The notes under the pieces: generated by a model
Told to the model about the DNA's origin: nothing
The model's database searches: none
What the model saw: only the letters and a program-made list of their open reading frames with translations
Assembly (NCBI RefSeq): GCF_001411495.1
Contig: NZ_CP012981.1
Span: 2,604,001 to 2,668,000 of the forward strand
Reading direction: 5' to 3'
DNA: 64,000 bases
Origin: Burkholderia cepacia ATCC 25416
GTDB taxonomy: Bacteria > Pseudomonadota > Gammaproteobacteria > Burkholderiales > Burkholderiaceae
Translations under genes and position numbers: made by a program
In this document: piece by piece, positions 8,691 through 17,434 of the stretch
How positions within the stretch are numbered: position 1 is the first letter of the stretch
Layout: each line of letters opens with the position of its first letter

Positions 8691-8839
8691 CCGCGTGGCC
8701 CGTCGGTTGGCGTGGGCTGGTCGCCGAGGTCACGAAGTACTACCACTGGGGGCCGGAGGATGCGTGGCGCCTCAAATTGAGCCGCTTTCTCTACTGGTAT
8801 GAGGAGGCGAAGCGATTGAAAGACATGGGAGTTAGTTGA
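8403..8839 (+). CDS. Tail assembly chaperone, -1 frameshift fusion product
   Basis: Reading slips back one base at GGGTTTT (8681-8687). The frame then continues from 8687 for 50 more codons to TGA 8837-8839 and gives a 145-residue fusion. The added domain reads AEVTKYYHWGPEDAW and ends EEAKRLKDMGVS, which is the pattern of GpE-type tail proteins. That frame has no ATG of its own before the domain. P2, lambda and many other tailed phages make such fusions from the gene before the tape measure. The TGA overlaps the next ATG. Confidence 0.82.
8681..8687 (+). promoter_or_regulatory. Programmed -1 frameshift heptamer GGGTTTT
   Basis: In the zero frame this reads G-GGT-TTT followed directly by TGA, which is the X-XXY-YYZ form with a stop codon next to the slip site. 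The -1 frame is open from here to 8839. Confidence 0.8.
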
Positions 8840-10593
8840 TGGCGGCGCCGGTCTTTCAGATCACGATCGATGCGGTGGATAAGGCGACGGCGGTCGCCAA
8901 GCGCGTCAACGAGTCCATCGCAAAGATTACGAAGCCGATCGCAGACGTTAAGTCGTCAGTGGCCGGCTTCAATAAGGAAACCGGTCTCGACCAGCTCGGC
9001 AAGAAATTCGAATCTGTCGGAAAGTCAGCGCAGACGGTCGCGCGCAGCGTCGCATCGATTGCGCCGCCGCTCGCGGCGATCGTGGGCGTTGGGAGCGTGG
9101 CTGGGATCGCGGCATTTGCGACGAGCTGGGGCCGTGCTGCAGCCGAGATTGCCAATACCTCGAGCATGATCGGCGTTACGACGACCGACTTGCAACGCTA
9201 TCGGGGCGCCGCTCGCGTAGCGGGGCTATCTGCCGACGCAATGACGAGCAGCATGCAGTCGCTCGGCGACGCGTTCGAGGATGCATCAGCGGGCCGGAAC
9301 AACTTCGTTGCCGGCGTGCTCTCCGACAAGGGGATCGGCATCCATCGCCTGAAGGACGGCACGATTGATGTCGTGCGTGGCCTTCATGACATCGCGGGCG
9401 CGGCCTCGAAGATCACGAACACACAGGCGCAGCGGAAGTTTCTCGACATTTTCGGGCTCGGCGGTATCCAGGCGATGATTCGCCGCGGCACTATCGACCA
9501 GTTCGTTGCGAAGTTCGACGAATTGCACGCGACGATGTCGCCCGAGCAGATTGCACAGGGCGAGAAATTTAACCAGTCCATGATCGCGCTCGATGCGTCG
9601 GTCGACAAACTGAAAAATTCGATCGGATCGGCTCTCGCGCCGGCGCTTGGCCGAGCTGTCGACGAGTTCGCACGTCTTGCTGACGATTACGGCCCGAAGA
9701 TCGCGCATTGGATCGACAACGTCGACTGGGACAAGACCGCGAAATCGGTCGCGGGTGTTGGCGAGGCCCTCGGAGGCGTCAAGGGCATCGCGCTGGGAAT
9801 CGCCGCTGTCACGTTCGCAGGACCGATCGCTGGGTTGGCGACCCTTGTGGGGAAGGCAACTGCGCTTTCAGGCATCTTGATGCCGTTGGCCGCGAACCCG
9901 ATCGTCGCCGGCGCGCTGGGGCTGCTCTATAGCCAGGGCTTGAATAAAGGCGAGGGCGATACGCGGCTGACGCAGCCTGGCGACGTATGGGACGGCGATC
10001 CGATAGGAGCGCGCCGTCGCGGAGGAGCCGCTGCAGATTCGAAAACTGCCGATGTAGTCAATTCCCTGATGTTGAAGGGATGGAGTAGGAAGCAGGCTGC
10101 CGGTATCGCCGCGAATCTCTGGTCAGAAAGTATGTACAACCCGGGAGCCATCGGAGATGGCGGGAAGGCATACGGGATCGCGCAATGGCATGCAGATCGA
10201 CAGGATGCATTCAAGAAGCTGTTCGGTATCGACATCCGGAAATCGACTCTCGATCAGCAGCTTCAGTTTGTTGATTACGAGCTACGGAGCGGAAGCGACA
10301 GAGGGGCGCGTCAGGCTGGAAATGCGCTGATGGGCGTCGACAACGCGGCTCAGGCCGGCGCGATCGTATCTCGCCTCTACGAGAGGCCGGCCGACGCGGA
10401 TGGCGAGGCGTCGAAGCGAGCGCAGGCGGCTGATTCGATCGATTCGTCGGCCCGCAAGAATTACGGAACGCAGAAGCTCGAGGTCACGATCCATATGCCG
10501 GGGGCGCCGCATGGTACCCGCGCGAGCGTGCACTCGAACGGCGAGGTTATGGCGACCGGCCAGATCGGTCATTCTTTGTTGATGGGGCCATAA
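8839..10593 (+). CDS. Tail tape measure protein with tail-tip lysozyme domain
   Basis: This 584-residue protein starts at ATG 8839, inside TGATG. The N-terminal 300 residues are helical and Ala-rich with hydrophobic stretches, as in tape measures that set tail length and enter the envelope. Residues about 405-545 form a phage tail lysozyme-like domain, with LKGWSRKQAAGIAANLWSES and a likely catalytic Glu near 430. It would cut peptidoglycan during injection. The protein is short for a tape measure, implying a tail of moderate length. Confidence 0.88.
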   Translation: MAAPVFQITIDAVDKATAVAKRVNESIAKITKPIADVKSSVAGFNKETGLDQLGKKFESVGKSAQTVARSVASIAPPLAAIVGVGSVAGIAAFATSWGRAAAEIANTSSMIGVTTTDLQRYRGAARVAGLSADAMTSSMQSLGDAFEDASAGRNNFVAGVLSDKGIGIHRLKDGTIDVVRGLHDIAGAASKITNTQAQRKFLDIFGLGGIQAMIRRGTIDQFVAKFDELHATMSPEQIAQGEKFNQSMIALDASVDKLKNSIGSALAPALGRAVDEFARLADDYGPKIAHWIDNVDWDKTAKSVAGVGEALGGVKGIALGIAAVTFAGPIAGLATLVGKATALSGILMPLAANPIVAGALGLLYSQGLNKGEGDTRLTQPGDVWDGDPIGARRRGGAAADSKTADVVNSLMLKGWSRKQAAGIAANLWSESMYNPGAIGDGGKAYGIAQWHADRQDAFKKLFGIDIRKSTLDQQLQFVDYELRSGSDRGARQAGNALMGVDNAAQAGAIVSRLYERPADADGEASKRAQAADSIDSSARKNYGTQKLEVTIHMPGAPHGTRASVHSNGEVMATGQIGHSLLMGP

Positions 10594-10596
10594 GAT

Positions 10597-12054
10597 ATGA
10601 GCATCACGACGGGTGTGGTGATCGCTGGCAGCATCGGCGGGGTTGCTGCGTCAGCTTCGGATCTCGTGAGCGGGGTTTCGAGCGTCGTCAACGGCGTGTC
10701 GAACCTGCTTTCTGGGAACTGGCAAAGCCTGATGCGCGGGGCCTCGTACGGGGGTGTTCCGTTCGCGGTAGAGGCTGCGCGCACGGCCGGCGGTCGGCGC
10801 AATGCAGTCCACGATTACCCGTATCGCGATGAGGTTTGGGTCGAGGATCTCGGCAAGCTCCCTCGCCAGTTCAACCTGGTCGGATTTCTGGTCGAAGACA
10901 GCCTCATCTACGGCGGTGGCTCGGTCATCGGTCAGCGCGATCGCATGTTCAATGTCTGTGAGGCGGCTGGACCACAGACTCTCGTGCATCCGACGTTTGG
11001 CACCATCGAGAACGTGAATTGCCTGAATGTCGAATTCATGGAGCGCAAGGATCTCGGTCGGGTGGTAGAGGTGATGTTCACCTTCATTCGGACCGGCCTG
11101 AGAATCTATCCGAAAGCGGTAGATTCGACGCAGGATGTAGTTTCGGCGGCAGCCGAGGCATTGAACGCTTCTTCGCTTCTCGATTTCATCAAGAACACGG
11201 CGTCCGCCATTCAGGCGGGGGCTGCTGTCGTTCAATCTGCTGTTTCGGCTGCCGTCGGGATCTACCAGCTTGGCGTGACGGCGGTGAACGACGTAAAGCG
11301 GTTCCTCGGCGCGGTCTCGACGCTCTCCGGGAATTTCGGTCGGCTGTTTGGCGGTGGAAATTCCGGCTACCTCGGATCAAACCAGAAGGCGCCGGCCGGC
11401 ACGACAGTATCGATGCTGATTAAGAACGATACGGCATTGCGATCGGCAGTGAACTCAACCGGGACGGCCCTTCAGGCAGCTGCAGCGTCGGTCGTAGATA
11501 CGGCGTCGTTTTCGGCCGCCGCGGTGTCGTTTGTTCAGGCCGTGGCCGCATCAGCTTCTGATCCGGCAGATGCGATCCGTATGCTTGCGAGCATGGCGAC
11601 GTACTCGCCGGCCGGCATTACCTCGTCATCTGCTATCGGAAGCGCGATGGCAGTGATGCAGACAGCATGCGGCGCGCTTTTCCGGCGCGCCGTGCTGGCT
11701 CAGCTTGCGAAGACTGTCACGGCATATCAGCCGGCATCTCAGCAGGATGCGCAGGCACTTACTGCAAGCGTGACTGCGATGCTCGATGCCGAGATCGAGA
11801 TCGCGGGAGATGCTGGGGACGATTCGAGTTATGCGGCGCTTCGGGCGCTTCGGCAGGCGGTCGTTGCTGATCTTCAGGCTCGAAGTGCAGGAATAGCGCC
11901 GGCGACGACGTTCAATTTCGCGGCTCCGCTGCCGGCCCTTGTGCTTGCGAATCGCATTTATCGAGACTCGACCCGATCCGATGGACTCGTTCAACAGGCG
12001 GATGCAGTACATCCTGCTTTCTTACCTACTTCGTTTCAGGCGCTCGCGACGTAA
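10597..12054 (+). CDS. Mu gpN-like protein (DNA circularisation N-terminal domain)
   Basis: This 485-residue protein has the DNA_circ_N domain at about residues 45-130 (MRGASYGGVPFAVEAARTAG, FVEDS-like strands). It is the homologue of Mu gpN, a baseplate/tail-tip component despite the domain name. The C-terminal 300 residues are Ala-rich and helical. It lies between the tape measure and gpP, as in Mu. Three bases separate it from each neighbour, so it is probably translationally coupled. Confidence 0.85.
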   Translation: MSITTGVVIAGSIGGVAASASDLVSGVSSVVNGVSNLLSGNWQSLMRGASYGGVPFAVEAARTAGGRRNAVHDYPYRDEVWVEDLGKLPRQFNLVGFLVEDSLIYGGGSVIGQRDRMFNVCEAAGPQTLVHPTFGTIENVNCLNVEFMERKDLGRVVEVMFTFIRTGLRIYPKAVDSTQDVVSAAAEALNASSLLDFIKNTASAIQAGAAVVQSAVSAAVGIYQLGVTAVNDVKRFLGAVSTLSGNFGRLFGGGNSGYLGSNQKAPAGTTVSMLIKNDTALRSAVNSTGTALQAAAASVVDTASFSAAAVSFVQAVAASASDPADAIRMLASMATYSPAGITSSSAIGSAMAVMQTACGALFRRAVLAQLAKTVTAYQPASQQDAQALTASVTAMLDAEIEIAGDAGDDSSYAALRALRQAVVADLQARSAGIAPATTFNFAAPLPALVLANRIYRDSTRSDGLVQQADAVHPAFLPTSFQALAT

Positions 12055-12057
12055 TCC

Positions 12058-13140
12058 ATGGATGACGAACTCTCCCTGAGTATCGGCGGTCAGTCGATCT
12101 CGGGGTGGACCAACGTGCGCGTTACAAGAGGAATTGAACGCCTGCCAAGTGACTTTGAGCTGGGTCTCACCGAACTTTATCCCGGCCAGCTCGACCGGGT
12201 CGTCGTGCAACCTGGCGACGAATGCATCGTGAAGATCGGGGCGGACGTCGTGCTCACCGGTTATGTCGATCGTTACGTGCCGTCAATGGACGCGCATAGT
12301 CACACGATTCGCGTCGCTGGGCGCGGGAAATGCCAGGATCTTGTCGATTGCGCCGCGTTCTGGCCGAATGGCCAGATCAGCGGGACGTCGGCGCTCGATG
12401 TCGCGTCGAAAATCGCTTCGCACTATGGGATCACGGTTTCATGCGATGTCGAGGATCTGCGAGCAATCCCGCAGTTCAATCTGTTTCTCGGCGAGTCGTG
12501 CTACGAGATCATCGAGCGCATCAGCCGATACAGCTCGCTCCTCGTGTATGACGCGCCGGATGGGAATCTGGTTCTCGCGCAGGCCGGCACAGTCAATGCG
12601 GCGAGCGGGTTTCAGCAGGGTGTCAATGTGCAGGCCGCGACGGTTCAATATTCGGCAGATCAGCGGTTCCAGACATATACGGCGTTCACGCAGTCGGTGC
12701 AGATGTATTCAGACATTGGCGTGGCAGGCAATGTGATCGCAACCGCGACCGATGCAGGCGTGAAGCGACCGCGCGAACGCGTGATCATCGCCGAGGCGGT
12801 TCAGGGCTTCCAGGATCTCGCGAAGCAGCGAGCAATCTGGGAAATGAATCGGCGGATCGGACGCGCCGCAGTCGTGACCCTCACGACCGATTCATGGCGC
12901 GACTCCGCTGGCACGCTTTGGACACCGAACACGCTGGTGCCGATTCTATTGCCGCAGTTGAAGCTGGCCGACGAGTCGGGGACCGGCCCGGTGACGTGGT
13001 TGATCGGCGAAGTGACGTATCAGCGGAATCTGCAATCCGGCACGACCGCCACGATCACGGCAATGCGCCCGGAAGCATATCTTCCCGAGCCTACGGCTCT
13101 CCAACCGATGTTTGTCGACGGCAGCACCAATCCTCAATGA
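12058..13140 (+). CDS. Baseplate hub protein, Mu gpP-like
   Basis: This 360-residue protein has the N-terminus LSLSIGGQSISGW and a beta-rich first half typical of Mu gpP/P2 gpD hub proteins, which form the trimeric hub at the tube end. The segment LGESCYEIIERISRYSSLL near residue 145 is characteristic. It overlaps the next gene through ATGA. Confidence 0.85.
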   Translation: MDDELSLSIGGQSISGWTNVRVTRGIERLPSDFELGLTELYPGQLDRVVVQPGDECIVKIGADVVLTGYVDRYVPSMDAHSHTIRVAGRGKCQDLVDCAAFWPNGQISGTSALDVASKIASHYGITVSCDVEDLRAIPQFNLFLGESCYEIIERISRYSSLLVYDAPDGNLVLAQAGTVNAASGFQQGVNVQAATVQYSADQRFQTYTAFTQSVQMYSDIGVAGNVIATATDAGVKRPRERVIIAEAVQGFQDLAKQRAIWEMNRRIGRAAVVTLTTDSWRDSAGTLWTPNTLVPILLPQLKLADESGTGPVTWLIGEVTYQRNLQSGTTATITAMRPEAYLPEPTALQPMFVDGSTNPQ

Positions 13141-13739
13141 GCGATCAAGCGAACGGAGTGACTGCGCGTATTGCGCGGTTCATCACTGTGGTCACGGGAT
13201 GGGGGCGCGTAACGCATCAGAACGACTCGGGCGGTGCGCAGCTTCTTCAAGTGCAGGTGAATTCCAGGGAGACGATCGACAATTTGCCTCGCAGTGCTGA
13301 ATTCGGGCTGACCAGTGTCCCGCCGAACGGGTCCGACGTGACGATGCTCAATCTCGGCGGCGGTCGAAACAATGCAGTGATCGTCGGCACTAATCATCAA
13401 CCATCGAGGCCCCGCAACTTGCAAGCTGGTGAAACGATGCTGTACAGCCAGGATGGCAAGAGTGTGTATCTCACCGCCAGTGGTGGTGTTGTCGTCGAGG
13501 CTAAAGGGCAGGCAGTCACAGTCAACGATGCATCGACCGTCACGATCAATGCAGCCACGAAGGTGCGCATGGTGACGCCGCTGTTTGAATGCACTGGTGA
13601 CATCGTCGACAACTGCGATACGACCGGCAGGAGCATGGCCGCCGATCGCGTGATCTTTGATGGGCACGACCACGACGTAACCAATGTCCAGGGCGGTCTC
13701 GATACCAGGACAACGAACTCGCCGAACCAGACCGAATGA
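13137..13739 (+). CDS. Baseplate assembly protein V, Mu gp45-like spike
   Basis: This 200-residue protein starts at ATG 13137 (ATGA overlap). It has an OB-fold-like N-terminal part, the motif EFGLTSVPPNGSDV, and a C-terminal beta-helix-like stretch of short repeats (VVVEAKGQAVTVNDAS) ending with the His-rich segment FDGHDHDVTN. It is the Mu gp45/P2 gpV-type membrane-piercing spike, whose apex usually binds iron through His residues. Confidence 0.87.
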   Translation: MSDQANGVTARIARFITVVTGWGRVTHQNDSGGAQLLQVQVNSRETIDNLPRSAEFGLTSVPPNGSDVTMLNLGGGRNNAVIVGTNHQPSRPRNLQAGETMLYSQDGKSVYLTASGGVVVEAKGQAVTVNDASTVTINAATKVRMVTPLFECTGDIVDNCDTTGRSMAADRVIFDGHDHDVTNVQGGLDTRTTNSPNQTE

Positions 13740-14185
13740 ACCCGACAGACATCCAGATTTTCTGGGACGCGGCCAACAATCGAGGCGACTGGGCGACGCT
13801 AGGTCCGGTACTTGCGACCGGCAACGACCTTGAGACAGCGATTATCGTAAGCCTCTTCACGGATCGCATGGCGGCGCCGGATGACGTGATTCCAGATGGC
13901 TCCGGTGACCCTCGGGGATGGTGGGGTGACGATGCAACGAGCCCGATCGGTTCTCGTCTTTGGCTTCTTCGTCGCTCAAAGCAGACGACGGAAACGTTGC
14001 AGCGTGCATACGACTACATCGCAGAGGCTTTGCAGTGGCTGATCGACGATGGCGTCGTGGCCAAGTTCGACATCATGGTCGAGTGGACGCGGACCAGTTT
14101 TCTCGGCGCGAAGGTCATTGCCTATCAGAAGGATGGGACGAAAGTCTCGCTTGCCTATTCGTGGGCTTGGAACGGAAATTCATAA
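13736..14185 (+). CDS. Baseplate wedge protein, Mu gp46-like
   Basis: This 149-residue protein has the GP46-family features DLETAIIVSLFTDR and PDGSGDPRGWWGD, followed by GSRLWLLRRSKQT. Such proteins join the baseplate wedge to the hub. It overlaps the spike gene by four bases and abuts the gp47 gene without a gap. Confidence 0.9.
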   Translation: MNPTDIQIFWDAANNRGDWATLGPVLATGNDLETAIIVSLFTDRMAAPDDVIPDGSGDPRGWWGDDATSPIGSRLWLLRRSKQTTETLQRAYDYIAEALQWLIDDGVVAKFDIMVEWTRTSFLGAKVIAYQKDGTKVSLAYSWAWNGNS

Positions 14186-15298
14186 ATGCCATTCTCGCGA
14201 CCGACACTCTCGGATTTGAAAGCACAGGTTGCGGCCGACGTTCAGGCGAACCTGCAGGGCGTCAGTGCGCTGTTGCGGAACAGCGTCCTGCGCGTCATCA
14301 CGGTAGTTCAGGCCGGCCTTGCATACCTGCATTACGGTTATCTCGATTGGATTGCCAAGCAGGCGGTTCCGTGGACCGCGACTGATGAATATCTCGTTGG
14401 CTGGGGTGCTCTCAAGAACGTCTACCAGAAGGGAGCTACTCCAGCATCTGGGGTGGCTGCATTTTTGGGGGCCGTCGGCACGACGATTGCATCGGGAACG
14501 ACGGTCGTTCGTGGGGACAGCAGGACATACATAGTTCAATCGTCAGCAACGGTGGGAAACGGCGGTTCAGTAGTGGTTTCTGTGCTGGATTCTCTGCCTG
14601 GTGCCGCGGGTAATTGCGACGCCGGGACGGTGTTGTCCCTCGGAACCGCAATTCCTGGTATCCAGTCATCTGGCGTGGCAGCAGTCGATTTTATTGGTGG
14701 CGCTGATGTGGAAGGTGATGATGTGTTCCGCTCGCGCGTGATCGCTGCTTTTCAGGCGAGTCCGCAGGGCGGCGACCAGAACGATTACATCTTATGGGCC
14801 ACCGCGATTCCTGGGGTTTCGCGCGCATGGTGCCTGCCTAACGGCTTCGGGCCTGGCACTGTCGTCGTCTATTTCATGATGGACGAGGCAGAGTCTGCTC
14901 ATTCTGGCTTCCCTCAAGGAACCAATGGAGTCGCGGCGAGCGAGACGCGCACCGTAATCAAGGCGACAGGAGATCAACTGACGGTCGCAAATGCGATCTA
15001 CCAGTTGCAACCTGTCACCGCGCTGGTCTATGCGTGCGCGCCGCTTGCGAACCCGGTCAATTTTTCGATTTCTGGCCTCTCAACTGCATCAAGCGCGACG
15101 CAGTCAGCTGTTGAGGCGGCCATTGCCGACGTATTTCTGAGAAAAGGTGCTCCCGGCGGGACGGTAGATATTTCCGACATCAACTCGGGGATCGATGCAG
15201 TGCCTGGCACTTCTGGATTTGTGATAACTGCGCCGATTGGAAATATCGTAAGCGCAGCCGGGTACTTGCCTACGGTTGGCACCGTTACTTTTAGCTAA
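14186..15298 (+). CDS. Baseplate J-like protein, Mu gp47
   Basis: This 370-residue protein belongs to the baseplate J/gp47 family that builds the wedge arms and triggers sheath contraction. Recognisable parts are the N-terminal PTLSDLKAQVAADV, the central DVEGDDVFRSRVIAAFQ and the GGDQNDYILWA segment. Codon use is less G/C-ending than in the head genes, hinting at a different module origin. Confidence 0.92.
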   Translation: MPFSRPTLSDLKAQVAADVQANLQGVSALLRNSVLRVITVVQAGLAYLHYGYLDWIAKQAVPWTATDEYLVGWGALKNVYQKGATPASGVAAFLGAVGTTIASGTTVVRGDSRTYIVQSSATVGNGGSVVVSVLDSLPGAAGNCDAGTVLSLGTAIPGIQSSGVAAVDFIGGADVEGDDVFRSRVIAAFQASPQGGDQNDYILWATAIPGVSRAWCLPNGFGPGTVVVYFMMDEAESAHSGFPQGTNGVAASETRTVIKATGDQLTVANAIYQLQPVTALVYACAPLANPVNFSISGLSTASSATQSAVEAAIADVFLRKGAPGGTVDISDINSGIDAVPGTSGFVITAPIGNIVSAAGYLPTVGTVTFS

Positions 15299-15309
15299 GG
15301 GGGGGCTAT

Positions 15310-15951
15310 ATGGCTGCCCCGACACTGCTCGCCGCAAATTTTCTGAGTGCGATCCAAGCGCTCCTCCCTCGCGGTCAAGTGTGGCCGCGTGATCCGGATG
15401 CAGTACAGACCAAGGCGCTTTCTGGACTTGCTCCGTCGTATGAGCGAAACACCGCGCGCGCGAATTATCTGCTCGCCGACGCATTTCCAGCGACGGCGCT
15501 TGAACTTCTCCCCGAATGGGAGGCGTCCCTGGGGCTTCCGGATCCATGTGCTGGATCTGCGCCGACATTGCAGCAGCGCCGTGCTCAAGTGGTTGCACGC
15601 TTAGCAAACAGTGGCGGCCAATCGATTCAGTTCTATATCGATTTTGCCAAGAGTCTTGGATTTGACGTCACCGTTACCCAGTTCACCCCCTTTCGCGTTG
15701 GGCAGAACAGCGCTGGTGATGCCGTCAATTCAGAGGCATGGGCGCACACGTGGCGTGTGAATGCGCCCGCTGTAACGGTCAGCTATTTCAGAGCGGGTCA
15801 GTCTGCCGCTGGAGAGCCGCTGGCTGTTTGGGGAAATTCGGTGTTGGCGTGTGAGATGCGATCGATCAAGCCGGCGCATACGCAGGTGATTGTTGCAAAC
15901 CCGGGATTTCTCGGGCAGTCATTCGTTTTGGATATTTCTACGCTTTCCTAA
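15310..15951 (+). CDS. Mu gp48-like tail protein (YmfQ/DUF2313)
   Basis: This 213-residue protein matches the DUF2313/gp48 family. It begins with an LLPRGQVWPR-type motif (residues about 17-27), then LLPEWEASLGLPDPC and QQRRAQVVARL. These proteins sit between the wedge and fibre genes in Mu-like and P2-like tails. GGGGGGCTAT precedes the ATG. The family pattern is complete. Confidence 0.9.
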   Translation: MAAPTLLAANFLSAIQALLPRGQVWPRDPDAVQTKALSGLAPSYERNTARANYLLADAFPATALELLPEWEASLGLPDPCAGSAPTLQQRRAQVVARLANSGGQSIQFYIDFAKSLGFDVTVTQFTPFRVGQNSAGDAVNSEAWAHTWRVNAPAVTVSYFRAGQSAAGEPLAVWGNSVLACEMRSIKPAHTQVIVANPGFLGQSFVLDISTLS

Positions 15952-15963
15952 TCCGGGTGGGGC

Positions 15964-16875
15964 ATGTTTCGTACAGATCAACAAACTGCGGTTTCTTCAA
16001 TCCCGGCTCCGGCCCCTGCGGGCACGGGCGGTTACTTCACTGGAGGCAATCCAGCGACGGGCCAGCCTGCTACGATCCTGGATGCGGACTGGCTGAACAT
16101 GGTCCAAGAAGAGCTGATGAGCATCCTCGCGGCGGCCGGGATTGCGCCGAGCAAGACCACATATACGCAGGTGCTGTCGGCAATTCGGATTCTTCTGGGT
16201 CAAGTTCAGCAATCCCAGATTTACCGGGTCGTTCAAAAGTCGGCGAACTATGCCGTACAACCTTCGGACGCTGGGACGATGTTTTATGCGAGTGCGGCGC
16301 TGACCTATCAGTTGCCGGATGCCGCAACCGCTGTTGGCTCGGTATTCGGTTTCATGAATCAGGCCGGGCATATTCCGACCCTGCAGACGTCTGTTGCGGG
16401 ACAGACGATTCAGGGCGAGAACCTTCTGGGCGCGGCATCGCTTTCGCTGGCCAAGCAAGGTTCGATGTGTATCGTAATGTCGGACGGCTCGAATTATATT
16501 CCTCTGTCCGCATCTCCAGCGATTTGGTCCCCGAAAGTTGCGCCTGCATATAACGGAACCTCGATCAATGCGCCCGCCGCAAGTACCACATACACGACGA
16601 CGGTCACGTTCACGGCGCCGAGCAATGGCATTGTCGTGGCGACCGGTTCGGTGAACGTCTCCGGAACTTCTGCATCGGTGTTGAACGGCGCTCTGTTGAT
16701 CAACGGGACGAACACCTCCAATGACTCAACGATCTCCTCGCAATCGCACATGGGGTGCGCACCGATCCTCGCCGGCCAAACGGTGACCGTGACCCTGCAA
16801 ATGATGACGCAATCCACTGCGCCGGGCGTAGCGATGGGAATGCACGTGCAGGCAATGTTCGTTCCGAATCCCTGA
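15964..16875 (+). CDS. Tail fibre protein
   Basis: The first 80 residues of this 303-residue protein contain the pattern LDADWLNMVQEELMSILAAAG, found in the N-terminal attachment regions of many phage tail fibres. The rest is Thr/Ser/Gly/Ala-rich beta structure, expected for a host-binding fibre. It lies directly after the gp48 gene. No chaperone-type intramolecular tail is evident. A small DUF4376-type gene follows. Confidence 0.75.
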   Translation: MFRTDQQTAVSSIPAPAPAGTGGYFTGGNPATGQPATILDADWLNMVQEELMSILAAAGIAPSKTTYTQVLSAIRILLGQVQQSQIYRVVQKSANYAVQPSDAGTMFYASAALTYQLPDAATAVGSVFGFMNQAGHIPTLQTSVAGQTIQGENLLGAASLSLAKQGSMCIVMSDGSNYIPLSASPAIWSPKVAPAYNGTSINAPAASTTYTTTVTFTAPSNGIVVATGSVNVSGTSASVLNGALLINGTNTSNDSTISSQSHMGCAPILAGQTVTVTLQMMTQSTAPGVAMGMHVQAMFVPNP

Positions 16876-16890
16876 TTTTGAGGCAGTCCA

Positions 16891-17427
16891 ATGACCATCG
16901 AATACTACGTTTTCGCGAATGCAGCGGGGCAAATCACCGGCTCAGGATCGACGGCGGACGGCACGATTCCGGAGGGAGCGATTATCTGCACCCAGAGCCA
17001 GGCCGCGAACCCGTTGGCCTACGCCATCGCCGGCGAAAGCGTCGTCGAGGCGAGCGGCGCGCAGCTTCTGGAACAGGCCCAAGCGGCCCAGATCTCCATC
17101 GTCAACGCCTCCTATGCGGCCGCAGTAATGGAGCCGGTCTCGTTCAAGACTGCTGAAGGCGCAACCGAATCGTTTCAGGCCGATCCGGGCAGTCAGCTGG
17201 TATTGATGCAAGCTACGCAGGGCTATACGCTGGCCGGTAGCGTGCCAGCCGGTTTTTACTGGGTTGCGGTCGACAATACGCAGGTTCCGTTCACTCTCAC
17301 CGATCTGAGCGCGTTGTACCAGGCGATGCTCGATCGCGGCTGGGCGGCGTTCCAGCGTAAGCAAACCCTGAAGGCTCAAATTGCAGCGGCTACGACTGTC
17401 GCTGCCGTGCAAGCAATCTCGTGGTGA
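16891..17427 (+). CDS. Tail fibre assembly-like protein, DUF4376-type C-terminus
   Basis: This 178-residue protein has a variable N-terminal half and a C-terminal block near residues 140-178 (AMLDRGWAAFQRKQTLKAQI, then AATTVAAVQAISW). That end resembles the DUF4376 region common in proteins encoded next to tail fibres. A role in fibre assembly or as an accessory fibre part is inferred from this end and the location. Confidence 0.6.
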   Translation: MTIEYYVFANAAGQITGSGSTADGTIPEGAIICTQSQAANPLAYAIAGESVVEASGAQLLEQAQAAQISIVNASYAAAVMEPVSFKTAEGATESFQADPGSQLVLMQATQGYTLAGSVPAGFYWVAVDNTQVPFTLTDLSALYQAMLDRGWAAFQRKQTLKAQIAAATTVAAVQAISW

Positions 17428-17434
17428 TTGAGCT

